The notes under the pieces were generated by a model. It was not told the DNA's origin. It ran no database searches and worked only from the letters and a program-made list of their open reading frames with translations. A stretch of 41,647 nt of DNA from an uncultured Thermomicrobiales bacterium (GTDB lineage: Bacteria > Chloroflexota > Chloroflexia > Thermomicrobiales > UBA6265). The stretch's first letter is position 1, and each line of letters starts with the position of its first letter. The DNA lies in NCBI GenBank assembly GCA_902806355.1, contig CADCWI010000012.1:1-41647 (forward strand), in the 5' to 3' direction. A program made the position numbers and the translations under genes. Of the stretch, positions 16,808 to 24,499 are shown in pieces.

Positions 16808-17677
16808 GTGACCAGCGTCCTGAAACTCACCATCGCCTACGATGGCTCAGCTTTCCGGGGATCGCAGAGGCAGGCGGGGGTCCGGACGGTTCAGCAGGAG
16901 TTGGAGGACGGCTTGTTCCGGTTGAGCGGGGCGGCAGTGAAGACTCAGTTCTCCGGACGTACTGATCGCGGCGTTCACGCTGTGGGCCAAGTGGTGAGTT
17001 GCGAAGACATCCGTCCGGAACTGACGGAGAGGCGGCTGTCGCGGGCGATCGACGCACATCTGCCGGAAGATCTTGGGATTGCGTCAGTCGAGCGGCGACA
17101 AGCTCCCTTCCATGCCAGATTCGATGCCATGTGGCGAGAGTACAGGTATCGGATATGGTCTGGAAGTGCTCAACCGTTGATCGGGCGTCAGGTATGGCAA
17201 CGTCGGACACCGCTCGACGCAGATGCGATGGACACCGCGGCGAAGCGACTTGTCGGGACGCATGATTTGGCCACATTCACGGGCGGCGGCGATGGCGTCC
17301 CGTGGTCGGCCCGGACGATGGCGGAGCGGGGAACGACGCGCACGGTGATGCGTTGCAGCGCTCGCGAGATCGAGCCGTGGTGGGGCCTGGTTCCTGATGT
17401 GGGGTCAGGGGTGGAAATCAGAATCGTCGCCGATGGTTTTCTGCCACAATTGGTGAGGAACATTGCCGGAGCGTTGGTAATTGTGGGATCGCGATCCCAG
17501 CCTCCGGAGTGGATGACAGAGCTTGTCGACGCGGCGGACCGGCGTTACGGTCCGATCACGGCACCGCCACAAGGATTGATCCTCTGGCGGGTGGGTTACG
17601 GTGAAGATCTCCCGGAACCTGAGCTGGACGGCACACGAGTAACGGGCACATCGAATGTCCGCACGGCACATGGCTAA
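16808..17677 (+). CDS. truA: tRNA pseudouridine(38-40) synthase
   Basis: TruA makes pseudouridine at positions 38-40 of the tRNA anticodon stem. The catalytic aspartate is Asp53 in SGRTDRGVHAVGQV. LTIAYDGSAFRGSQRQ at the start and FHARFDAMWREYRYRI are family hallmarks, and FLPQLVRNIAGALVIVG the C-terminal one. I take GTG 16808 (ACGGAG close upstream), giving 289 residues; an ATG at 16757 would add 17 residues. Its place between rplQ and rplM is common in Gram-positive-type clusters. Confidence 0.95.
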   Translation: MTSVLKLTIAYDGSAFRGSQRQAGVRTVQQELEDGLFRLSGAAVKTQFSGRTDRGVHAVGQVVSCEDIRPELTERRLSRAIDAHLPEDLGIASVERRQAPFHARFDAMWREYRYRIWSGSAQPLIGRQVWQRRTPLDADAMDTAAKRLVGTHDLATFTGGGDGVPWSARTMAERGTTRTVMRCSAREIEPWWGLVPDVGSGVEIRIVADGFLPQLVRNIAGALVIVGSRSQPPEWMTELVDAADRRYGPITAPPQGLILWRVGYGEDLPEPELDGTRVTGTSNVRTAHG

Positions 17678-17692
17678 GGGAGCAGACACTTC

Positions 17693-18148
17693 ATGGAACG
17701 ACGTACGTACTCAGCCAAGACGTCCGATGTCAATCGCGCGTGGTTCGTTGTCGATGCAGAGGGCAAAACCCTCGGTCGGCTCGCGAGCGCGATTGCGGCG
17801 ACATTGCGCGGCAAGAACAAGCCGATGTTTACCCCGCATGTCGACACGGGGGATTTCGTCATTGTCCTGAACGCGGACAAGGTGAAGGTGACCGGCAACA
17901 AGGAAACCCAGATAGTGTATCACCGTCACTCGGGATATCCTGGTGGCCTGAAGTCGACGACGCTACGCGATGTCCGTGCTCGTCACCCGGAGCGGATCAT
18001 CGAGAGTGCCGTGAAGGGCATGCTGCCGCGGAACACGCTTGGCAAGCAGCAGTTCAAGAAGCTCAAGGTGTTTACCGGAACCAATCACCCGCACGCCGCA
18101 CAGAATCCGCAGGAACTCGTGCTCGACGATACCGCATCGCGCTCGTAA
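17693..18148 (+). CDS. rplM: 50S ribosomal protein L13
   Basis: L13 (151 residues) is an early 50S assembly protein. [20 protein letters not shown] is the canonical beginning, and [20 protein letters not shown] followed by [20 protein letters not shown] are diagnostic. It starts 15 bases after truA with AAGGGAG upstream, and is followed by rpsI after 21 bases, the universal L13-S9 pair. Confidence 0.98.
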   Translation: MERRTYSAKTSDVNRAWFVVDAEGKTLGRLASAIAATLRGKNKPMFTPHVDTGDFVIVLNADKVKVTGNKETQIVYHRHSGYPGGLKSTTLRDVRARHPERIIESAVKGMLPRNTLGKQQFKKLKVFTGTNHPHAAQNPQELVLDDTASRS

Positions 18149-18169
18149 TCATTCGGACAGGGAGAAACC

Positions 18170-18580
18170 ATGAGCGAATCAGTGGCCAAGGGCCAATACT
18201 TTTACGCGGTGGGGCGTCGCAAGACCTCTATCGCGCGTGTGCGCCTGTACCCGGGGACGGGTACGGTGACGATCAACGGCAAGCCCGCTCGCGAGCATTT
18301 CGGAGGTCGTGAACTCCACTACCTCGTCATGCAGGAGCCGTTTCGGGTGACTGGCACGACGGAGCGATTCGATGTCGTGGCAACCGTTGTTGGCGGCGGC
18401 ACCTCCGGCCAGGCGGGTGCTGTCCGGCACGGAATCTCGCGGGCGCTCACGCGCGCTGACGGCGACCTTCGGGGCGTACTCAAGGCCGCCAAGCTCCTTA
18501 CCCGGGACCCTCGGGAGAAGGAGCGGAAGAAGGTCGGGCTCAAGCGAGCCCGCAAGGCGCCGCAGTACACAAAGCGCTAA
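18170..18580 (+). CDS. rpsI: 30S ribosomal protein S9
   Basis: S9 (136 residues) reaches the P-site with its C-terminal tail. AVGRRKTSIARVRLYPGTGT starts the core, GGGTSGQAGAVRHGISRAL is the central signature, and the protein ends with KKVGLKRARKAPQYTKR, whose final Lys-Arg contacts the P-site tRNA. GGGAG precedes the ATG. It is the last gene of the cluster, followed by a strong terminator-like hairpin. Confidence 0.98.
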   Translation: MSESVAKGQYFYAVGRRKTSIARVRLYPGTGTVTINGKPAREHFGGRELHYLVMQEPFRVTGTTERFDVVATVVGGGTSGQAGAVRHGISRALTRADGDLRGVLKAAKLLTRDPREKERKKVGLKRARKAPQYTKR

Positions 18581-18603
18581 TCCTTCGTGCTTTGATAGTG
18601 CTG

Positions 18604-18646
18604 ACACAACGACGCCGGCCCAGGTACGGGCCGGCGTCATTGTGTT
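18604..18646. terminator. Bidirectional terminator-like hairpin between rpsI and the convergent cluster
   Basis: GACGCCGGCCC (18611-18621) pairs perfectly with GGGCCGGCGTC (18628-18638) around a 6-base loop. ACACAA and TTGTGT extend it to about 17 base pairs with one mismatch. The + strand side continues TTGTGTTT, the other side is correspondingly A-rich. It lies between two converging transcripts, so it could end both. The T-tract is imperfect. Confidence 0.75.
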
Positions 18647-18770
18647 TCGTCGGGGTATCACGGACCTCGACAGCCCGGACGATCCCGGGGAGGATGACCG
18701 TTCGCCCGGATTGCGTATTACAGAACTGCGGCAGGTACCGGTCCTCATGTGTCAAGCGGGCAGGATGACG

Positions 18771-19658
18771 CTACAGTCGATCCTGCGGCCGGATCTCGCG
18801 CGGTGGGAGGATCTGGGAGCAAGCTTGCCGGCTCTGCCGATCGTATCGATCCAGAATGAATTCCCGTTCCATTGCCTCTGGACCCGGGCCCGACGTCATG
18901 GACCACCATGGTACAGACCGTGGAAGAAGACTGATGTTTCCTGCGTATCCCTGATCGGCGAGCATCGCGATCGTACGCAGGGTGATCGCCTGGCGGTCAC
19001 TCGAGATCCTCGGGCCGTCTCCGCCCATCCAGGATTGCAGGCGGACCAGCACGAGGCGAGGCATAAGGCGCACGATCGCCGCTTCGGCTTCCCAACTCAG
19101 GGACACGTTGCCCGTCAGGTCGAGTGCGATATCGAGGTCCCATTCCTCCGCCATTCGTCTGGTGGCGATGAGCTCGTCGAGCTGCCGCCGGTCATTGGCA
19201 AAGTCGACCGCCCGGACCCCGACGGCAATTCGAGCCGACGTCTTGGCCCGGTCGGTGACGATTTCCTTGATCGATGGCCCCATCAAAGACCCACGGCGCA
19301 GATGAGCGGCACGGGGAATGACGATCGTCCGGAGGCCAAGGTCATCCTTGCACCCGCGGAGGAGCGTCATCAGGCGCAGGAGACGCGATCGGGAAGCCGG
19401 GCCCGAGATCACACCGGCGATCCATGCGCTGCGCACACGTATCATGGAATGGGAGGCGTCCGCCGCGATATGCGCCCACGATGGCGCGATCCAGGTCGAC
19501 CGCAAGTCGAGATCAGTGGCGAAGAACCGCTGCTCCGACATATCGCGAACGATTCCGTCAACCGTGCCGAGGCGGGATGCCTGTGCCCCGAGCAAGATGG
19601 TCGGACGCCCGGAGGGACGCGACGCCTGCTTTTGGGGAGAGTGAAAGGAGGAGCTCAT
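18771..19658 (-). CDS. Conserved-looking protein of unknown function
   Basis: 295 residues that I do not recognise with confidence. The segment ARIAVGVRAVDFANDRRQLD, then WDLDIALDLTGNVSLSWEAE and LMPRLVLVRLQSW looks like alternating strands and helices of a TIM barrel, as in sugar-phosphate isomerase/epimerase-like proteins, but no metal-site motif is clear. No signal peptide or membrane helix. It is the last gene of the nth-to-peptidase cluster, 103 bases after the peptidase gene. The ATG at 19658 has no ribosome-binding site, so the true start may be further in. Coding strand judged from codon and protein appearance. Confidence 0.6.
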   Translation of the reverse strand: MSSSFHSPQKQASRPSGRPTILLGAQASRLGTVDGIVRDMSEQRFFATDLDLRSTWIAPSWAHIAADASHSMIRVRSAWIAGVISGPASRSRLLRLMTLLRGCKDDLGLRTIVIPRAAHLRRGSLMGPSIKEIVTDRAKTSARIAVGVRAVDFANDRRQLDELIATRRMAEEWDLDIALDLTGNVSLSWEAEAAIVRLMPRLVLVRLQSWMGGDGPRISSDRQAITLRTIAMLADQGYAGNISLLPRSVPWWSMTSGPGPEAMEREFILDRYDRQSRQACSQILPPREIRPQDRL

Positions 19659-19761
19659 GATCGCGGCATCTCAGTGGTACGTAAAAGCGGGCATGCCATG
19701 AGCGGAACGCTGTGACGGAGTGAACTTCAGTGCTTTGTCAGTTTACCACCGCCCAGCCACA

Positions 19762-20703
19762 TCATGGCGCGGACTGCTCCTCCGCATTCGCATCTGCTGG
19801 GCCATCATGCGCGAACGATGCCGCGCTCCGAATGGCTTCCTCGACGCTGAGCTCGGCGGCCATCGTCAACGCCATCACATCGCCCGGGACGATCGGGCCT
19901 GGAGACAGGGTCGATGCAAACGCGACATCGCCGTCGACCATGGTGTGAGCCGGCACGATCATTCTGGCAACGGCATCGTGAGCGCCAACGCAGGCCCTGA
20001 TCAGCGCGCCATGATCACATGGCATCGTCGTCACAACCGCCACCAGGGTAGTCGATTCGCCAGCAGGAACGTCCCTGGTGCCTCTCGCCAGCAGTCCTGC
20101 CCTGGGATCCATGCTCGCCCTGGAACTGGTCGTCAGGCCGCCGAACGCATTGACGACCGCAACCGCCGTGACAGAGTGCTCACCAATGAATCGCTGAGCG
20201 ACGCCGAAGCCTCCTGGCTGGCGATGCGACGGCCCGAAAATCTTGCCGACAGTGGCTCCCGTTCCCGCGCCGACGCGGCCCTGGGCAACATCGGGTACGG
20301 CTACCGCCGATCGATACGCCATCGCTCCGTCCGTCGCCACGGGAGTGGCATGGTCACCTTCGGCGAGGTCGAAGATGACCGCTGCCGGTACGATCGGTAC
20401 CGGCCCGGCGGACGTTGGGAACCCTCTCCCGTCGCCTGCAAGCGCGTGCATGACGCCGTCCGCCGCAGCGAGGCCGAATGCACTGCCACCCGAAAGCAGG
20501 ATCGCATCCGCATGCTGCACCATGCGACCCGGACCGAGCAGGTCCAGCTCCCGTGTTCCTGGTGCGGCACCGCGCACCTCGACGGCCGTCAGCGCCGGAC
20601 TTCCGAAGCGAATGACGGTGCATCCGGTCCTGCTTCGCTCCTTCGTGGCATGGCCGATCGTCAGACCAGGAACATCCCTCAGCGGTGACGGAACGTTCAC
20701 CAT
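19762..20703 (-). CDS. P1-family (DmpA/NylC-type) self-cleaving peptidase
   Basis: A 313-residue member of the P1/peptidase S58 family: N-terminal-nucleophile enzymes such as DmpA aminopeptidase, beta-peptidyl aminopeptidase and NylC nylon oligomer hydrolase. Family marks are VPGLTIGHAT, LLSGGSAFGLAAADGVM, RVGAGTGATVGKIFG and VVNAFGG. By analogy with NylC the autocleavage would fall before Thr218 in GESTTLVAVVTT, making alpha and beta chains; PAHTMVDGDVAFA is the later conserved segment. No signal peptide, so probably cytosolic. Substrate unknown. The start overlaps the upstream gene's stop by seven bases. Confidence 0.85.
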   Translation of the reverse strand: MVNVPSPLRDVPGLTIGHATKERSRTGCTVIRFGSPALTAVEVRGAAPGTRELDLLGPGRMVQHADAILLSGGSAFGLAAADGVMHALAGDGRGFPTSAGPVPIVPAAVIFDLAEGDHATPVATDGAMAYRSAVAVPDVAQGRVGAGTGATVGKIFGPSHRQPGGFGVAQRFIGEHSVTAVAVVNAFGGLTTSSRASMDPRAGLLARGTRDVPAGESTTLVAVVTTMPCDHGALIRACVGAHDAVARMIVPAHTMVDGDVAFASTLSPGPIVPGDVMALTMAAELSVEEAIRSAASFAHDGPADANAEEQSAP

Positions 20704-21476
20704 TCGACCACCGTGCCCGGCCGGCCGGCGGTCACCCTCTCGCCGAAAATGGCGCGCCCGGCTTCCTTGAAGCGCTCGGGTTCACGCTCCTCGAAGATAT
20801 GTACCAGCACGAGAGTTTCTGCACCCGCCTCCAGAGCGAGGTTGGCGCTTTCGGCAGCGGTCATGTGTCCGCGCTTGGCGCGATCTTCCGTTCCAGGCGC
20901 GAGCATCGCCGCCTCGGCGACGACGACGCGTGATCCGCTGAAGAACGTTTCGAGTGCGGCGGCCGGACCGGTGTCGGCGGTGTATCCGAGGTCGCCGGAA
21001 TCGTCATCCGGATGGACCCGGATCGCCCAGCAGGGGATGTAGTGCACGGTGGGCCGGAATGAAACGGTGAACTCGCCGATGGAGAGCTCACCTTCCGGGA
21101 CGAACTCCGCCAGGTCGAAGTGCTCCGAGAAGTACGTTGACGGATCGGCATCCGTGGAGAAGAGCTCCGCCGCCCGGGCAAAGAACGAGAGACCTCCCGG
21201 TGGCAGCCAGAGCGGTATCCGGCGTTCCGGACGGACCGGGTTATACGCCAAGGCAAAACGTAATGCGAAGATGTCCAGGATGTGATCGGTGTGCAGGTGG
21301 GAGAGCACGATACCGTCAAGGGTGCGGAAATCGGCATGCTTGCGCAGTTCGAGAAGCGTGTTCGGCCCCAGGTCGAGCACAAGGCGTGTCCTCGAACCGG
21401 TGAGGAGCAGTCCGGAGCACCCCTGGCCGGTTCCGACGCTGGCGGCGCTTCCACCGAGGACTGTGACTGACGGCAT
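20697..21476 (-). CDS. Metallo-beta-lactamase-fold hydrolase (RNase Z/AHL-lactonase-like)
   Basis: 259 residues with the metal motif SHLHTDHILD (His60, His62, Asp64, His65), later PTVHYIPCWAIRV, GYTADTGP and LVHIFEE, which supply the remaining metal ligands in this superfamily. The N-terminal VTVLGGSAASVGTGQGCSG resembles the RNase Z/ElaC-like branch, which also includes many small-molecule hydrolases, so substrate cannot be named. ATG 21476 is chosen (AAAGGGA upstream); the frame is open to 21674 but that part is not family-like. It overlaps the P1 peptidase gene, implying coupled translation. Confidence 0.85.
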   Translation of the reverse strand: MPSVTVLGGSAASVGTGQGCSGLLLTGSRTRLVLDLGPNTLLELRKHADFRTLDGIVLSHLHTDHILDIFALRFALAYNPVRPERRIPLWLPPGGLSFFARAAELFSTDADPSTYFSEHFDLAEFVPEGELSIGEFTVSFRPTVHYIPCWAIRVHPDDDSGDLGYTADTGPAAALETFFSGSRVVVAEAAMLAPGTEDRAKRGHMTAAESANLALEAGAETLVLVHIFEEREPERFKEAGRAIFGERVTAGRPGTVVEW

Positions 21477-21516
21477 CCGACTTGTCCCTTTCGATACTCC
21501 GGGGTGTCCGTGAGAT

Positions 21517-22236
21517 CTACCGGCCGGGCCGCAGTCGCAGCGGCGCTCGCTGCACCTTCTGGAGATGGCCGGTCTCGTTCCAGAGGTGTACCTGCGTATG
21601 GTCGGGCGTGACCACGAGGTGGGTGATGCTGCAATTGGCGACGGCGTAGCGGGCATAGTCGTTCGGAGAGCCACCTTCGATCTGGGCGAAGATCGAGCCG
21701 ATCACCCCGCCGTGGCAGACGACGGCGATATGTTGGCGCTCGTAGCGTTCGAGGATGCCGATGAATGTCGCGAGCACCCGTTGGTGGAAACCGGCTCGGC
21801 TGTCTCCGCCCGGCCAGGCGAACGCAGAGTTGTCGATGTCATCAATGAGGGATGCGATCTCGGGGAATTGCATGATGACCTGGTCGAGTGTCAAGCCTTC
21901 CGCGTCCCCGAAATGCATCTCCGACAGGCCGGGCACAATCTCCGGCTTGAGGCCTGTGGTGCTGGCGATCTCCGTCGCGGTGGCTCTCGCGCGATGGAGA
22001 GGGCTGGAGAGGAGGGCATCCAGCTGGACCCCTCGCATTCGCTCGGCGACCCACCGCGCCTGCTGCTCACCCAAAGGGTCGAGCGGGACGTCCATTGCGC
22101 CGACAAGCAGATTGTTGATGTTGGCCAGGGTTTGACCGTGGCGAATCAGGTAGAGCGTCGTCTCTCCCTGCGTCGGATGCTTGAGCAGGTCGAGCGCGCG
22201 AACGCCGGAGTCATGCGAGAAGAAGGAGTTGGCCAT
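21517..22236 (-). CDS. Histidine phosphatase (phosphoglycerate-mutase-like)
   Basis: 239 residues of the histidine phosphatase superfamily. LYLIRHGQT has the phospho-accepting His33, LSSPLHRARATATEIA the conserved arginine loop, SEMHFGDAEGLTLDQV the acidic general-acid region and IAVVCHGGVIGS the second histidine. This branch includes broad-specificity phosphatases, alpha-ribazole phosphatase and cofactor-dependent mutases; no cobalamin genes are nearby, so a general phosphatase is most likely. ATG 22236 has AGGAG upstream and lies inside the end of nth (26-base overlap). Confidence 0.88.
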   Translation of the reverse strand: MANSFFSHDSGVRALDLLKHPTQGETTLYLIRHGQTLANINNLLVGAMDVPLDPLGEQQARWVAERMRGVQLDALLSSPLHRARATATEIASTTGLKPEIVPGLSEMHFGDAEGLTLDQVIMQFPEIASLIDDIDNSAFAWPGGDSRAGFHQRVLATFIGILERYERQHIAVVCHGGVIGSIFAQIEGGSPNDYARYAVANCSITHLVVTPDHTQVHLWNETGHLQKVQRAPLRLRPGR

Positions 22237-22903
22237 AGTCGCAATGGCTCCTAAGGGGGCAATCATCGCACCGGGGGTTTCGGGCCCTGCAGATGGCGCG
22301 ACCGTGCTGGATGGTTTCAACATGGAAAGCGTAAACGCGTTGCGGGTCGTCGCCAAGCACCGTCTCGAGCAAGCGCTGGGTGTTCCCCGGAGATGTTCGG
22401 GGTGGAACGATCCCCAACCGCAACGCGACCCGGTGCACATGCGTGTCGACGGGAAGGGCGGGCATTCCGAGGCTGAAGAGGAGCACGCAAGCAGCGGTCT
22501 TTGGGCCGATTCCTTCAAGGTCAGTTAGCCAGGCCATTGCGTCCGTAAGGTCCAGGTCCTTGAGGAACGTGAGGTCATACCCGCCACGGTGTTCAAGGAT
22601 GGAATCGAGGACCGCCTGGATGCGGGGCGCCTTGCGATTCGCCAGGCCACCGGCACGAATCGCCTCGACAATGTGCTCGACGGGTGCTTCACGCACGGCA
22701 TCCCAATCCGGGAAGCGCTGGCGAAGTGACGTCCAGGAACGGGCACTATTGATGTCCGACGTATTCTGGGAGAGGATGGTCGAAATCAGCTCCGAGGTGG
22801 GATCGCCGGACGGTCGAAGCAGACGAGGGCCGTACACGTCATCGAGGATATCCGCGACCGCCTCGATCCGTGCGGCGTTCGCGATCGCTGCACTTGACGT
22901 CAT
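22211..22903 (-). CDS. nth: Endonuclease III-type DNA glycosylase/AP lyase
   Basis: A 230-residue HhH-GPD glycosylase that excises oxidised pyrimidines in base excision repair. The helix-hairpin-helix is LEGIGPKTAACVLLFSLG with catalytic Lys135, followed by the essential Asp153 in PVDTHVHRVALRLG. Cys205, Cys212, Cys215 and Cys221 (C-x6-C-x2-C-x5-C) bind a [4Fe-4S] cluster. ATG 22903 has AAGGTG upstream; earlier in-frame codons are not family-like. It is the first gene of the minus-strand cluster and diverges from the pyr operon. Confidence 0.94.
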   Translation of the reverse strand: MTSSAAIANAARIEAVADILDDVYGPRLLRPSGDPTSELISTILSQNTSDINSARSWTSLRQRFPDWDAVREAPVEHIVEAIRAGGLANRKAPRIQAVLDSILEHRGGYDLTFLKDLDLTDAMAWLTDLEGIGPKTAACVLLFSLGMPALPVDTHVHRVALRLGIVPPRTSPGNTQRLLETVLGDDPQRVYAFHVETIQHGRAICRARNPRCDDCPLRSHCDYGQLLLLA

Positions 22904-22970
22904 CCAGAGCAACACCTTCGGTAAGAGAGGAACCTGTACGCAGAATCCGGCAGAGAGGCGCACATAATGA

Positions 22971-23000
22971 TTGCGGAGACGAGCGGTACACCAGTATACT
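22971..23000 (+). promoter_or_regulatory. Sigma-70-type promoter of the pyr operon
   Basis: -35 TTGCGG (22971-22976) and -10 TATACT (22995-23000) with an 18-base spacer. Transcription would begin near 23007, right at the start of the structured leader and about 150 bases before pyrC. The -10 matches consensus in five of six positions. Divergent from nth. Confidence 0.6.
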
Positions 23001-23003
23001 AGA

Positions 23004-23121
23004 GCGGTTTTGGCTGGATCCGAGAGGTGTGCCCCCCGCGTGTCACAAGTGCAACCATCAAGCCTACCCCATGCACGACCCTTGCCCTCGCGTCCCCGCC
23101 GGACCTGGAGGGTTCTTTTTT
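23004..23121 (+). promoter_or_regulatory. Transcription attenuator of the pyr operon, PyrR-like
   Basis: Terminator: CCCTC (23085-23089) and GTCC (23092-23095) pair with GGAC (23101-23104) and GAGGG (23108-23112), followed by TTCTTTTTT (23113-23121). Antiterminator: GGATCCGAGAGG (23016-23027) can pair with the terminator's 5' arm 23085-23095 in ten pairs with one mismatch and one bulge. That same segment sits in a hairpin (GCGG 23004-23007 with CCGC 23036-23039; GGC 23012-23014 with GCC 23031-23033) whose loop UCCGAGAGG is close to, but one base shorter than, the known PyrR target UCCNGNGAGG. This is the layout of PyrR-controlled attenuation; pyrR itself is not in the window. Confidence 0.6.
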
Positions 23122-23158
23122 GCGATCGAGGCTTCGTATTCCGGGCGGAGGGAGCACG

Positions 23159-24499
23159 ATGAGTGGTCGAGACTGGTGGATCCGGGATGGGCATGTCGTC
23201 GATCCGCAGGCCGGCATCGATCGAATAACCGATGTGCTAATACGCGACGGTCGCATCGCCCAAGTCGATGATGCGATCCAGCCAGTCGATGCGGAAGGTT
23301 TGCGGGAAATCGACGCCACCGGCAAGCTGGTCACTCCCGCTTGGATCGACATCCACGTGCATCTTCGTCAACCTGGCTTCCCTGAAAAAGAGACCATCGC
23401 GACCGGCACGGCGGCGGCGGCGGCCGGCGGATTCGCGACGATTGCCTGCATGCCGAACACGAATCCCCCGCTGGACTCGCCGGCAAGGCTGCAGCAGCTC
23501 AAAATGGGCATCGATGAAGAGGGCGTGGTTCGGGTGCTCCCGATCGCCACGATCACACAGGGGCGAACCGGAGCGGCTCCGGTCGATTTCGATGCGCTAG
23601 CCGAAGCGGGCGCAGTGGGATTCTCCGATGATGGGGATACCACGGCCGACAGCGCCATCATGCGGCGGGCGCTGGAAGCGTCGGTGCACCTCGACCGCCC
23701 GGTGATGGTGCACTGTGAAGACAAGGCGTTGGCCTCCGGTGCGATGCACGAAGGAGAGGTGTCGCGGCGGCTCGGATTCCCGGGAATTCCGGCCGCCGCC
23801 GAGGAGATCATCATCGCTCGTGACCTGATGCTGGCGGAGCTCACCGGGGGTTGGCTCCATATCTGTCATGTCAGCACCGGGCGCGGCGCGGCCATGATCG
23901 CGGAAGCGAAGGAGCGAGGTGTTCGGGTTACCGCTGAGGTCATGCCGCACCATCTCGTGATGAGTGACGAATGGGTAGCGGGGGAGCGAGAGCTGCACAA
24001 CACTGGGGAGACGCCGGGGATTTCCGTGGAGCCGGGTGATCCCAACACCAAGGTCAACCCACCGCTTCGCCCGGTAGCCGATACCGTTGCCCTGCTCACT
24101 GCGGTGCAGGAGGGAGTGTTCGACTGCTTCGCGACCGACCATGCGCCGCACGCCGCGCCGGAGAAGACCGGATCGGCCTATGAGGATGCGGCGTTCGGGT
24201 TGAGCGGGCTGGAGTTTGCCTTTCCGGCGACGTACGCACTGGTCCGGGCAGGTCATCTCACGTTGTCCGAACTCGTCCGGTTATGGACGATCGAACCGGC
24301 CCGCATCCTCCGGATCGAGCGCGGCACGCTCGCGCCGGGATCCGTTGCAGATGTGTCGATCTTCGACCCCGACGGTGAATGGACCGTGACACCTGAGCGC
24401 CTCAGGACCAAGGGCGCCAACACACCGTTGTTGGGCATGACGCTTCGGGGGCGGGCCATACTTACGCTTGTGGACGGAGAGGAGCGCCACCATGGCTGA
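23159..24499 (+). CDS. pyrC: Dihydroorotase
   Basis: Dihydroorotase (446 residues, class I size) closes carbamoyl aspartate to dihydroorotate, step 3 of pyrimidine synthesis. The zinc motif is IDIHVHLRQPG (His66, His68); GFSDDGD supplies the aspartate that replaces the carboxylated lysine in this class; MVHCEDK, ICHVSTGRGA and FATDHAPHAAPEK give the other ligands. ATG 23159 has GGAGGGAG upstream; an in-frame opening back to 23027 covers the attenuator and is rejected. First gene of the operon; it overlaps carA by eight bases. Confidence 0.97.
   Translation: MSGRDWWIRDGHVVDPQAGIDRITDVLIRDGRIAQVDDAIQPVDAEGLREIDATGKLVTPAWIDIHVHLRQPGFPEKETIATGTAAAAAGGFATIACMPNTNPPLDSPARLQQLKMGIDEEGVVRVLPIATITQGRTGAAPVDFDALAEAGAVGFSDDGDTTADSAIMRRALEASVHLDRPVMVHCEDKALASGAMHEGEVSRRLGFPGIPAAAEEIIIARDLMLAELTGGWLHICHVSTGRGAAMIAEAKERGVRVTAEVMPHHLVMSDEWVAGERELHNTGETPGISVEPGDPNTKVNPPLRPVADTVALLTAVQEGVFDCFATDHAPHAAPEKTGSAYEDAAFGLSGLEFAFPATYALVRAGHLTLSELVRLWTIEPARILRIERGTLAPGSVADVSIFDPDGEWTVTPERLRTKGANTPLLGMTLRGRAILTLVDGEERHHG

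Noticed and set aside
18372..19715. 447-codon plus-strand frame over rpsI and the unknown gene
   Set aside because: It crosses the rpsI end and the strong terminator hairpin, and its sequence is Arg/Ser/Pro-rich shadow-like; the minus-strand frame looks more protein-like.
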